Shown here one piece after another: positions 12,901 to 26,400 of a DNA stretch of 64,000 nucleotides. The notes beneath the pieces were generated by a model. The model did not search any database, had not been told where the DNA came from, and worked only from the letters and a program-made list of their open reading frames with translations. Origin of the DNA: Ignelater luminosus (lineage: Eukaryota > Arthropoda > Insecta > Coleoptera > Elateridae); contig VTPC01090433.1 in the NCBI GenBank assembly GCA_011009095.1, forward strand, positions 27,203-91,202, given 5' to 3'. Both the position numbers and the translations under genes were made by a program. The first letter of the stretch is position 1; the number at the start of each line of letters is the position of its first letter.

Positions 12901-15900
12901 TGAATTCAGGTAAACTGTCTGGCAAAATTTGTATCTCTAGATTTCTTTGTTAAACCACAAATAGTTTTTTCTCTCTTTAGGAAGGTTTGAAGTCAGAAAT
13001 CTGTTGAAATAGTAAATCATCAAAATTTTGTATTTGAGATTTTGGGCTTGGGAAACAATTGCGTAATTGCTATAGATAAGAAGTATCATGAAAATATAAC
13101 TGATCTAGCAAAATCCAACCAATTAAATAAGTATATAAATGTAATCAGAGTCGTACTCGATTCCATTTGTAGGAGGATAGATGAATCTGTTAGGTCGTTA
13201 TGGTTTTTATTGAACTTGTCGATTTATGCATAATTTATTGTATCTGATCCTTGTACCCTATAATAATAAAACATTGCATGGACACTACGTTAGACTATTG
13301 CAATAAAAATAAAGCGATTTAAATACATCCGACTAGTCAGCTGGCGATCTTGGTGGTGGTAAACAGTTGGTAATGTAAAAGATAAAGAATTGCAAAAGAA
13401 AATGCATTGTAGTGTTTCCTTCATTTAAATTAAATCAATCTGTTATTGATGAAGACTGCGAACGGGATAGGACGTCATTAGGGAATCCAAATCTCGGTAC
13501 TGAAATTCAGTTTCGAGATCTCGAACCTTTCTATTTCTATTTCTAGTCTCAGGATCCTGGGATTAATCCCGGAACTAATAACAGTAACAAAGTATTTTTC
13601 TCCTATTATTTTCATGAATATAAGAGTAAAATTAAGTGTAAATAAATAAAAATAGTTATTTACCTATCACTAGAAATTAGAAATTTAAAATTCTCTAGAA
13701 AAAAATCAAAGTAATAATTTACATTTATCTTATGTAGTCATGGTAACAAAGCTTAAACAACAATAAATAATTATTCATATGTACAAAACTATTTGTCATC
13801 TTATTTTACAAGTTTTCAGACGTAGGCTCAAAACTGACTCTAGGACTGAAAAGTACTGTTTTACGTTTGCTAATTATACCGTAAAATTCTACTTTACGCC
13901 CATTTATGCAAAATAGTTGTTTATGTACGAAGGGCGTAAATAAGGATTTTTTGGCCCGCGGCTTGAAAATAACACGACAAAGGCCAAAAACGTTGGTTAC
14001 GCTTGACGTGCCTACAAAACTTTATGTACGATCGAAATTTTATTTAAAAATGAGATCCAGATTATATGTATAAATCATTTCCAATAAAAACAATTATTTT
14101 AGCTGAATATTACCTTTGTAACTATAGTGGATTCCTAATTGCTAAATTTGCTACGTAATCCCAAATTCCCAGATCCCGTATTGACGTATTCGGCAAAAAC
14201 GTCGTGTGTGGTTCCACACTAAAAAGACTTTGACACCTACAGATTTTATTAATGAAACAGTTAAGCCGCAGTCAACATTTTGAAATTCTGAGAGGCTTAA
14301 ATATTTATTACCGTAGTATAATTACTTGTTTTAGTTGCAACTGTTGCAGATGTCTTTTACCTGTTTCGTAATAGCGTTTAGTAGCGGTAACTACTTAAGA
14401 ACAAGCTAAGAATTCTTCATAATTTCGTAACAAACTTTTTCAAACGTTATTTTATTACTTTCTAGTGATTTTAAAAGAATGCATTTGTCAGCAAATTACA
14501 TCAAAATTGACAGGAATAAATTTAGTTTTTATAGTACCTATCTCACAGCGCGGTAGATGCAAGTTTTCAATTCAAACAAATGCATATCAGAACCTTACAT
14601 AACCTAAACGTATTCATTAAGAATTTTTCTTCCTGATGCTTGGGAAGAGATTAGATTTGCTTCTTCCATTGGTATTCAGTGTTCACGCGCCTTTGTCGAA
14701 TCTTTGATGTACCGTTCTTTAGGCAATTATTTTTGATTTATGTTATTTGTAAACAAATTCTCGCTGAAATGAACACCGTAATAAGGCCAATTATTTTGTA
14801 ACAGAAACATATTTGAGGTTTTTCTAAACACGTGGTTAAATCTCAGTTACAATTTTGTCAATTGTTTTGATGGATTCTAACTCTACTAATTGTAATTAGT
14901 AAACCGGCTATTGTACGTGAATTTTATTCTGTTCTGTTGGATAAGAAAACACATTCTTCTCTTCATCTTCATTACAGCAATGAAGATAACTAAAAATATA
15001 ATTTATTGCAGGCAGTGATTAATGTTGTTTAAGTGCTAAGCTGCTGTTGCTATACCAACATATTATTTATTGTTGTAGCCGCATTACAAAATAGGAAGTA
15101 ATTAAAAGGTTGTAGTATTTGCAAACTTGTAAAAAATTGCAGAAAATATGGAGCAACCGTGCGATGATTATCTCTATATTTAGTTTACCTATTACATATA
15201 TGTCCTACTGCGCATACAGGTAACAAACGTGTATTACAACTCCTATTATATTTTTATTAGCACTCAATGTGTGTATTTAAATGATTAATGTGTATTTAAT
15301 ATTTCCGTCGTGTACACAACGCAAAACAAAACCTATATTTTAAAAGCTGCTATGAAACCTGTTTAATAAGCAGTTTAGCTGTTAATCTAACATTACCTTA
15401 CACACTGACCTAGAAAATAGGTACCATATGTCCAAAAAATCGATTCGGATTGTAATATTAATAAACAAGATAAAAAAAATTCTGGTTGACCTTGACTTGG
15501 TAATGACCGCAAGCTCTATGCAAGGTAAAAGAAATAATGTTACCGCTATATTCAGAGTAAAAGGCACAAACCGCATGTTGCTGCTATTGAAACACAAATG
15601 TCAGTGTGGAATAATTACATAACCGTAACTTTCCTCTTCGCACACTCTGTGCTTTGTTGTAACGGTACATTCTATGTAAAAATTCACCGGTATATACGAA
15701 TCTTCTAATTGGTTCGGATGAGCATAAGTACAGTTACAGTATTGTAAGACCAATTTGATAGAATGAGAGGCTCATTAAGAGAAAAAATAAGTTACTGTTA
15801 CGCATTTTTGTCTAATTTATTTAATAGGGTCATTAATAAACTCTTTTGATATTGGCGTATTTAAATAGAGAGGAAGTCTTTGATTTATATGTGAGAAAAA

Positions 15901-18900
15901 CGTTTGGAATTACAATTGGGTATTATTAAATTGAAACATAAATGACTAATATGATTTTTCTTAATTGCCCCATTTATGACTATTAAAAACAAGGTTAATG
16001 TGTATTAACACAAAAAACTTTAATATTTAAACGAATTATGAATGAAGAGAATTCAATTAAAATGTTAGAAGTACTGATACTCCGATACCTGAAACAAACA
16101 CTGTATTGTTTGATTCTTCTAAATACTACAAACTGAAATCATCTGAAATGCTTAAAATGTAAAGCTCTTTAAGAAAATTACAGTAAACTTAATTCTTATC
16201 ATTCTAAATTAAATTGCCTTGAAGGTTATTGTAATACAACTATATAGAGGTAGTTGTCTTTTAAAATACCGATAAGAGTTTTTTAATTTTTTTTCCTTTC
16301 TTATAACGAGCCGTTGTCTAACCTTGTCGCTACCATATTTCTTCTTATTCTTATATGCAGCAGTCTTAAGAGAGCTATCAGGAAGTCTTACCGTTCGTAG
16401 ATCTCTATGTTAACACAAACACTCATTTCTTTGAAGCGAAAACTCATTACATTAGTATCAGTTCTATTGTTCTGCTTTATAGCAGAGAAACTGTGAATAC
16501 AAGACAGATATATTGCTAGTATCACATAAAAAACTGATCTTGAGTACACTTAAATTACGATAACAGATATAGGGTGTTCCGTTACAAAAAATCGTTTAAT
16601 TAAAATTTTTAAAATTACTTTAAAGTCTAAGCACTAAGGTTTATTTCTGTAAAAAATCAGACAGAGTAACCCAAAAAAGGAAAAAGGTCCCTCAAGTTGA
16701 CCCATTGTCTACAGCGCCCCATTTTACACCACTTGTCTTGTAAACAACTTGCCAACTCGAAAGAGTTTTTTTTTTCAGGAAAACCACGAAAATTACAAAT
16801 TGCAAGTGTTGCATTTGTACACCTGATCAATCTTCTACATGATGCTAATTTCTGTTGCTTCTTACACTTTAAGTGACTATGGAATGTAAATAAGAAAGAT
16901 TTACAATCATTTCTCGAGATTTCAAAATTAGGTAAAGGATGTCTAACCAGACAGACGACTTTTGGTTTATACCCCATATAACATTCATTACACCAGGATG
17001 GACCAAGAAAACTTATGTAATTGTTTATAAAACATTCAAACTGCTAGGTTTAAACCAGCGTAATGTACCTTGTTGAAATCTGCAGCAAATAAGAAGCAAT
17101 GATTTATTAGATTATACAGGATGTTTCATTTAGAATGAACGAGTTGTTACTTCGGGTGAAATTGTAAGTTCAATAAATAAGCGGATAACGAAATCTGATA
17201 ACTATGTTTGTTTTAAGTCTTGTGGTAAGTACATATTTGCTTCGTATCGCTTCGAATAACCAAAATATTCGCTTAGTTCATCTTATCTGTTACATCTAGT
17301 ATATTTCCTTTCAACAAACTTATACAGCAGAATTTTCATCATAATAAATTTCCTGTTTCTTAAAACAACTTTTGGCCATTTAAATGATTAAAATCTGTTG
17401 TATCCTTTTACTCCCCTAATCTAATAGACACTGACCAAATCGACTAATGGCATTCTATGATTTGTTCTTGACGGATGGTTCTTTGTACGGTTCTCAATAC
17501 TTAGTTTTTCCATCAATTTATTTCTGGTTTAACAAAAGTCATTTAAATTGTAGTAATCTTACCTTGCAAGATCAATTACTGTTACGAAATGATCATTTAC
17601 TGTTACCGTTACAATCTCCCCTTCGAACTATTGTATGTTTCGGCAAAATTCTTGGGATTTTTAAAAACTAGAATATATCAGACTATACATTATCGAAAAA
17701 TTTCTAAAATTCGTTTTGGTGGCTTGCATTAAAAAGAAATTAAATTTTATCTCTATTTCGAAAATCATAGGTGTCGGGCAATTTTTAGCATGTATTCACT
17801 GGTAGTGACCTTACATAAATCCATGGCAATCATTTTCATAATTTCGACGGAAAAAGAATGGCGGTACTTTCGAAAAAATGTCGATCTTTGAATTTTTGCT
17901 TATAACAGAAAAAAACTAGACAGAATGGTACAAACCGCACTAATAACCGAAATACGCTATGAATACATCGACATCAACACATACACTATACAGTTACGGA
18001 CGCGTCAAAACTGTTTATGCTTAATTCAATTATATTCTGCTGATTATTAGGCATCTCCATACCCACTTCATCACTCCTTACTCTTAGATATCTTCTCTTG
18101 ATAAACTTCAACTGTAAAATTTGAAAAATAGTCGACATTTTATTGCAACGACACAGAAAATATCGTCACTACTACATACCTACTGCTGTAGGTATTAAAT
18201 AGATGGTAATTCTAGTGCATAACCTATGAAATGAAGAATTCATATCGGTGATTTATTTATCTAAGTGCTTGTCACATTGACATAATTTAGAATAGTTTTG
18301 TATAATTTGTAATCACCGACGTACGTTTTTCATTTCGTAGGTTACTCAGACTCGATTACTTTTTGATAGCACGTTACATTCCAGATAATTTAGTTTGGAA
18401 AGTACGGTTTTGCTCAAAAACAATGCAACCTGCTAAAAGATTGCAGAAGTAAGGTTTATTGTTAAATTGCGTTTAGATCTCAGTGATGACGTAACATTAT
18501 TATTCTGATAAAGGGAGTCTTACCTAAATCTGGTTTTAAGATATTGGAACAATAACTGATTTTGATAAAAAAACTGATGTCTTGTGAAAACGCATGCGTG
18601 TACAACATTTTGTTGTATGCTTATCAGAAAAAATGGGTTCATAATCTTTAAAATTTTCTTTGTTGGAGATGCGAGCCAGAGATTCAAATAAATCGATTTA
18701 AGTGTCAAAAGGTCTTACAAAAAACAGAAAATCTCAAGAAAATACAAGGTTTCAGACTTCACATTAACATTTTGCAATTTGCAATTCATAATAATTGGAT
18801 GACATTAAAAATCTTCCATTGAGATGTACCCTGAAGAGAAATGGCTTTAAAGTATGATTACACAAGTTCTTGATTGGTTCTGTATTGTGATTTTATCATA

Positions 18901-19079
18901 CAATCATAAAAAGAAAATTGTTATAATAATAACCTTTAAAAATATTGTAAACTTGTATATTCTAATGTGTCTAGTAAATAGTGATCAACTTTATTGATTC
19001 TTGAATTATCTGTTCGGGAATTGTAGATTGCTGTTTTACTGTAAAACAGCCTCAAATTAAATTATTAGAATATTTGTAA

Positions 19080-19287
19080 AAACACGTAACGTTGGACGTG
19101 ACGTTATGTCTTTGTGCAAAAACGTTATAATTGCTTCGAAGACGCAACTTTTTGCAGAAAAATAACATCAAACGTACATGAAGAGCCTAAAACAAATCTA
19201 CTTTGATGGTGTTATAGTATTTTCATATTGAACAGTGCTTCCTAAAACGTGTGAAAATAACGTTACGTCTAACGTTACGTGTGTTCG
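19080..19287. repeat. Short inverted-repeat element (ACGTAACGTT arms)
   Basis: The left arm reads ACACGTAACGTTGGACGTGA and the right arm, reverse-complemented, reads ACACGTAACGTTAGACGTAA, about 30 bases of near match separated by about 150 bases. The spacer is non-coding. It looks like a small MITE, but no target duplication was confirmed. Confidence 0.4.
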
Positions 19288-20237
19288 CAAAAAATGCATC
19301 TTTTCAATTTAGTAACCTAACTCTTGATAATTTATACTTCTGCGGAACGGATATCTTGAATGTAGCTACCAAACTACTACGACGCGTAACTGTATATTAT
19401 GTTTCGTACGCAAGCAAATGACACATTGAAAAGATAGAAATTGTAAAACCTAAGAGACCGCAATACACTGTAATAGAGTGTATCTATAGCGTACATAACC
19501 TCGCATTTTATTGCTTTCATACGGTGCAATATCTTCTTATAGCATATTATTTTTAAAAAATGACAAATACATTATCTCAAACCTGTAAAAAGTCCGTATA
19601 CGAATTATAAGTCCTCACCTGCATGTACAGGTATCCACAAAAGTAATGTTCTAATTACAAATAAATGAATAGAGATATACTGATTTTAATTACAAAGTAT
19701 TCTGCTGCATGAGAACGAAAAGTCCTGCATTATATAAAAATAATTATTAGTTGACAAATAGAGATATCTGATAAGAAAATTAAAATATTTTCAAATGCAT
19801 TTTTATTAATTGAAACTGGGACATTAGTTTTGTGAGTGGCCCTATATCTTTATTATCAGTCTTTTTTGGGAATCTATAAAACGACAAGTTCTTTTTTATA
19901 CCACTGGCACGGGTACTACTATACTTGATAATGGCACACAGTTGAGCTATTTTAAAGAAAAAGGAAGAAATTTAAATGTACTCGTACCATAGCTGATTTG
20001 AAGGTTAATGTGACTTCATGTAGACAAATCCTAAACCTTCTAAAAGATATTATATCAAGTTCAAACGCTAGCGCTGCTTTAATAAAATTCGACGTGCTAT
20101 GCAGATGCATTGAATATTAGAGCAGACGTGAAAGAGTCAGACATGCTACAATAAAATAATTTATAATTAGTGTAAAAGTAAACTGATAAATAATTAATTT
20201 CAATAAGTATAAACAACTCTTTTATTTTTACTTGCAG

Positions 20238-20473
20238 ATAGTACCTGATAGAAATGCTGAAAAAGATAATCTGTATGGCAATAATGACCTACTGCAGTGT
20301 AAAAGCCGCCTTCGCACCAAGCCTGAGATATCCACTTCCTGCAGTAATTAATAAAATTACAAATGCTAATGCTACCTGCGACTCCGGAAATCTGAATATA
20401 ACAGTTTTTATGCAACAACCGTTTAAAGGTCTTTTATTTGCCAAAGATTTCTCACAAGAATGCCGTTCATTAG
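20238..20473 (+). CDS. ZP gene, first coding exon (16 nt 5' UTR included)
   Basis: The exon begins after a pyrimidine-rich acceptor ending CTTGCAG and the start codon is at 20254. It encodes the signal peptide, the first ZP-N strands and cysteines C42 and C70. The donor is G|GTAAGT and leaves one base of a glycine codon. Because an acceptor precedes the start codon, the gene has an upstream non-coding exon. Confidence 0.85.
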
Positions 20474-23400
20474 GTAAGTAATTTCTATAGACGAGACAGA
20501 GATTAAGATCTGGTTCAAATTTATTGCAACGGTTTTACCTAATTGCTATTGTATTAAAAAAATAACGGGAACATTTTAACAGGTTAAATTTCTTAGGTTA
20601 AAGGTGCTTTAGCTGTCGCATCAATTGATTGTGTAATTGACTAGATTTTCTATTGCAGAAAGGAAATGAATATATTTAATCTCTATCGAACTGCTTCAAT
20701 CTAGAAAAAGCCAAACTATTTTTGTCTTCGAAATTTGTTGTTTTTTGAAAACACAAACATGAGTTAGGCTTAGGTAGCTTACCAGCGTTATACAACATAA
20801 TTAAATATTTTATCATACCAATTTTGTTGCTATTTATAATTAAATAATGGTATAATTCAGAAATAGACAGAATTGTTATAATTTTTTATATTTCTCGGTC
20901 AATTAATTGGTAGAAACCTTTTGTATTTATAGTGACAATTTTGTTTACTAATCTAAAATGAAATTTTAGGCGAGAGATTCAGTTTTTTATGAATAATTTA
21001 TCAATAACTATTAAGATTTAAAAAATCAACTTTTTGCCAGATCGATGCTGATATTAAGAAAGAAACATATGTTGTCAAAAATTGAACAGTTTATCAAAAA
21101 TATTTTTTTCAAAAGCAATTAGTGATGAACTCTATGTAAACAGTCTTATAGGGATTACTGGCTCTGTGTGGAGTTTTGTTGAGGCTTTCTTCTGTTTTAA
21201 CGTGGGTAAGAAAAGAAGCAACGATGACTAATTCTGAGAATGTCTTGCCAAGAGCATTTAAAGATAACCAGAGTGTCTTGGTGCGTTGAAGTACCAGAAA
21301 AGTTTAATGTAATGGATATAACTGCTATCAACACTGCGTTGGAAACGTGAGAGATAAAGCAACAGATTCGAAATAGGTCAAATTAGAAAGAAATTACCTA
21401 TCTTCGAGATCAATTAATTGATGTTTTTGTTTGCCAAAGACAAAATCCATGGTTTACTAGAAATTGTCCAAAAATGACTGTTTTTTTTTCAAATATCTAT
21501 AACAAATAAAAGATGTTGACAAACAGTAAAGAAGGAACGGTAGAGAATGTGATATTAAATAGACATAAGACATTTCTCCAATAGTGTTTCGTTTTTCTGG
21601 AAAGACAGAGCATAGAGTCAACTTTAGAATTCCTAATAATAACAAATTAGAAAAGAAATAAGGAATAGAGAAAAAATCAAATCATTGAAAAGTGCAGAAA
21701 ACACAACAAACCAATACATATTACATTCATAGATTATTCAAAACAAAAACACCAATGCTGTAGACAGAATATTTTTCGGGGGTGTTAAGCTACAATAATT
21801 GTAGTAGTAGCAACATAGTGATCAAGATCGTGGAAAATACAGATTGGATAGGCTGAATGAGGAGGATGGTGTTAGACCGCCAAAACACCCTTCTGTGCAT
21901 CCTTGTAGAACACGATGCAATAATCAAGACCTTGACAAATCAGGGTATCCCACAAAAGTGTATACGAATTATTAAAAAAATTCGTAATCGTGGAAAAACA
22001 AAAATTAACATCAATGGAGAAAGCAAGTAATCTTCTATCCTCACACTTATTCAATTGTGTCTTAGAAAAAATATCTAAAACAATTAACTGCAATAACCGA
22101 GTATAGAGCAAGAATAAATCATGAATTAATAATAGAAATTGACGAGGAAGACATAATAAGATCTATTAAAGTGCAAAAAATCGCATAGTGGGGCAAGCGA
22201 ATTACAGAATGGAGACCTACAGAAGATACAGCAAGAAGAAAACCAAAAAAAAGATGGATAGATCAGGTGTTAGAAGATATGCATAAGAACAATGAAAATA
22301 AATAACTGGAAAGAAAAGGCACGTAACAGAAAAATATGGAAAAAGATAGTCCAAACCGTCAAAACGACAAGAATTTATAGGCAAGAAAGAATAATGGAGA
22401 GTAATCCACCCTGACCAATAGATTTGTGAGCTCCAGAGCGGCAAAAATCCCCATACGAATGGGTCAAAGAAGAACCGAGGAATACAGATAAGAGCAAAAA
22501 GACTGATAAAGCTACAACGTGCAGATGACGTCACACATTTCGCTGAAAGTACTTTAGAAAAAAATAATAAAATGCTTAAACGAAAAAAGTAAAAAAATAG
22601 GTTTGGAAATAAACTTTAAGAACTCAAATACAGCAAGCAACAAAAAGCATGAAGAAAATCCAATTGATAACAAAAAATATAAAATGTGTGAAAGAGACAG
22701 TATACTAACGTTTTAGGATAAATCATTACTTTAAAAACAGAATGGGATAAGAGTTAGAGAGTAGAAATAAGGAAGACATCGAAAAAGTTTTGGTTTTTTA
22801 AAACACAAGCAAAAATGAAAAGAACAATACTTGGTTTAAAACTATCAGATGAAATGAGAAGTTAGAAAACAGGAGTGCAAGATGTGAAAGAAAAATGTAA
22901 AAAGCTAAAATGGAACTGTACAAACACTGATGTGCCTTTAGGACAATACATTGGCTACCCAGGGATGGAAGACGAAAAATAATGCACTCGGGAAAAAGAT
23001 ATTGAAGATGAAATAAAAAGATTTGGAAGTCAAGATTGGAGAAAGATAGCACAACAGAAGACACAATGGAAAAAGATCGGGGAGGTCTTTGCTCTTGTTA
23101 GGAATGAATAGTGAAGCTACAATCCCAATTTTGAATAACAACACTGAATTGGCCTGTTATGTACACGCATCGTATCACATTCTGAAGACTGTTCCCTATG
23201 CTCTTAATACAAATTCTTACAAATACTGATTTTAAAGGTTCATTATTATTTTAATAACAAATACAAAAGCTTAATGTCTAGAATTCTTATTTTTAGAATT
23301 TAGAACGAACCTGTTGATTTCGGCAGATAGAGGATAGAGTTATCAGGACCTTGGACTCATTTATCACAGTCTCATTTAATACCAATTTAACAACAATAAT

Positions 23401-26400
23401 CCATCTTTTAATTTCAATTAGTTTTGACACTGCAAAATGTAAAAACGAGATTTGGAGTAGATTAGTTACTCTTAGACATTTTTCTTTTGCTGTTGATAAT
23501 TTTTCTATTAATGCTGGGTATTTTTTAGTTTTAGTTTTTTATGTTTATGTACATTCTTAAAGCAAATAGTTGCATTTGTTTTATAAGAAAGAGTATTTTA
23601 GTGTAATAAACGTTCTAATTATATATTTAAAGAAGAAGTAGAGAACAACAATGCAGTTTACCCTTTCTCAACTCCATTACGCCACGCCTATATAGAACAA
23701 ATATTAAAGAAGAGAACAGTAGTTTTATTTCACTTTTTATTTGTTATTGTCTAGGTAAACTATTAAAATTGTTTTTTATTTTCACTTGTTAAAAGAAGTA
23801 ATTAAATTCTAATAGTAAAAATTCAATTATTTATAAGAGTTCTCTAATTACAGGAACATTAACGAATACATTAACATTGCATCTACCAACATCTGGCTGT
23901 GGCGTACGATTAATATCAGAAACAAATTCCGGTTCAGAAGATATCTTTTATACCGTGACGTTAGTTATTCAACAAGATCGTCATTTAAGACAAGTTACTG
24001 ACCAAGAATATAATATAAGATGCCGATTGCAAAACAATGCTATGGTTGTTAGAAGTCAACCGATGGCTGATGCATTCAAGAACATTTTAACAGGAAAGAA
24101 ATCAAGCGATTCCAGGTATGAAAGAAATATTATATTTCTAATTAAAATTTTATATAATTTTACTTAACATTAATTATTATTTTTTGGCTATATATCTTAT
24201 TTTTGTTTGTATTGTTATGTTTATTATTTTTAGAACGGCACGCATGAAGGAAGAAGGATGGTCTAAAGAAAGTGCTGAAAGTTCATCTTCAGATTTAGGT
24301 CATGAATTAACTGAAGCCTTATCAGCAGCAAGAGCATGGATGGAAATTGTTCCTGAACAAGACAGTGGACATTCTGGAACATTACAAGTTGGAGAACCGA
24401 CGTTACTTATGGTTAAATCAACGTTACCTGGTTAGTTCATATACCACAAGTTTAACATGGCAAATTCCAATACCTAAAGATACTTAATTGTTGTTAAGAT
24501 AGGCATTTACGAGAAAACTAGAATCAAGAGCAATATTATCCATAATCACTATAAATGAATCAAACAAAGCAATTACATAACTACTATAACCTTGTTTATG
24601 TGAGTTTCGCTTGTAAATGTTTTATTAATGATTGAATTAATTCTTTGCATTTTTTAAATTTTGATCAATTACTTTTTTTACTTGGTATACTTGGTAAAAT
24701 ACTGCGCATTAGGCGTTTCATTGGCTTTATCTAAAAGAATCCTAGATTTTGAAGAATCATGATAATCAAGATCATCACATCATGATCACTAACATAAGTA
24801 AAAATCCTTGTAAAAAGGTTGGTGCAGAGAGGAGTTTGAATGTTTACTTAACTAACAATTTGAGAAGAAACGTCATTTAACTTTACTGAAAAATATTATT
24901 AGAAGTGCTGGATTAAATGATAAAGATTCTTGTTTATCACATGATACAACTTATGTCTATTCTCTCAAAGATTATTCAATAATAAATGGGTAACCTCTTT
25001 GCTCTTATCTTTACGACATAATATTCTTCAGCGCAACCGTCAATAAGATCCAGCTTCTTTGTCAGAACTTTCTTGGACTTTTAAAGAAAATAGTACGAAG
25101 ATAGAAGACTCTGTGTTGCTTTGATCAATTAGTTTATATTAATATCTATTTAAAAGCTTCAATAAAAGAACAATACTAGAATTAGTCATTGTTAGACAAC
25201 CTCTAAATTCTTTATATTTTAGAGATTTCTTAGGTTTATACCAGTATCTACAAAGCAATACAAAAGATGATTTATCAAACTGTAAGCAAAATATTGCACC
25301 TGTCAAAAACCACTTCTATTGCCTAATTTGGTTATAATGAATTTTTGAATTGATTTGTTTTTTGCTTTACCTTTGTGATCTACCACAAGAACGACTAGAA
25401 TTTTGACAAAACATGAAGTAGTACGAATGGTATGGATTCTCAGTACGGATTCCTAGTAGAGAACTAGTTTTATGTTGCTAGGGTTTAAACAACAGTTTGA
25501 AGACATATAGTGAGTATGTTCTTGAATAAAATGACAAGAATAAGGTCGTTTACGGACTACTAATAAAAAGACTGAATCTAAGGGGTGCCCTATGTGTACA
25601 AATTTCCGTTCAAACTGTAAGAAGAAGATAAAAAATTAGAGTTAATTAGTAAAAGACCTGCGTCCAGTCACAAAAGAGATATCCAGATAAAATGAAAGTT
25701 GATATGATTTTCAGATTGACGCGAACAAATATGGAAAGAATATCAAGTTTCTTCTTTTTTCGGCAGAAGGTTTTTAATGTTTTGGAGTAAAGTATGTTAC
25801 AAAGGACGTATGGAATTGGTGATGATACATGATGGGACCGTAAATGCACAGTGGTACATGGAAAGTATCTTACAAATCATGTCTGCTACATTAATAATGA
25901 GCACTATCTTTTGTACAAGACAAGTCAAGAACATATCATGCTAGATAGAATAAAATAAATGTTATCTGAATCCTGATGTACATAATGTCAAACAGCTGCT
26001 GACAACTTTTGACAATCTCTAAAAGAGTAGGTGAATATCAACCAAAAGGAAATAAAAATCTTGATACGTAGTAAAAAGAGAAAGCAGTGATTAAGAGAAG
26101 ATTCAGAAGTACAAACAGATATTCTGAGTTTAATGTGATTGTGTTTAGTATTTTTTTAAATTAGTCACAAACTGTTGAATTTTTCTTTAGGTTCGAAGAA
26201 TATACAGGGCTTCCATTTGAAAACTTTCCACCTTGCATAACTCTTTAATTAGTAAAATTATCAAAAATCGCTGAAACACGTCGATCTTGTTTTGGAGGAG
26301 GACACTATTCTAATCAGTTGGGAAACTTTTCCCCTCTCCTCAACCACCTCCACCCGAAGTCTTAAATGGCACTACCCCATGTGTGATATATCATTTTGAT

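Larger units (their letters stand above)
2153..20237. other. Gene-free AT-rich stretch
   Basis: No open frame here looks like a known protein, and no tRNA or rRNA was found. Short open frames are scattered on both strands without splice-site or motif support. The stretch ends at the splice acceptor before the ZP start codon, so at least its right part is the first intron of that gene; a non-coding first exon and promoter probably lie within or beyond it but cannot be placed. Small structures inside are a TA microsatellite (9892-9911) and an inverted pair near 19080-19287. A terminus-like TACAGGGTG at 3351 has no visible partner. Confidence 0.6.

Noticed and set aside
16560..17170. Terminus-like TAGGGTGTTCC (16572) and CAGGATGTTTC (17117) as ends of one element
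   Set aside because: Their inner sequences are not inverted copies of each other.
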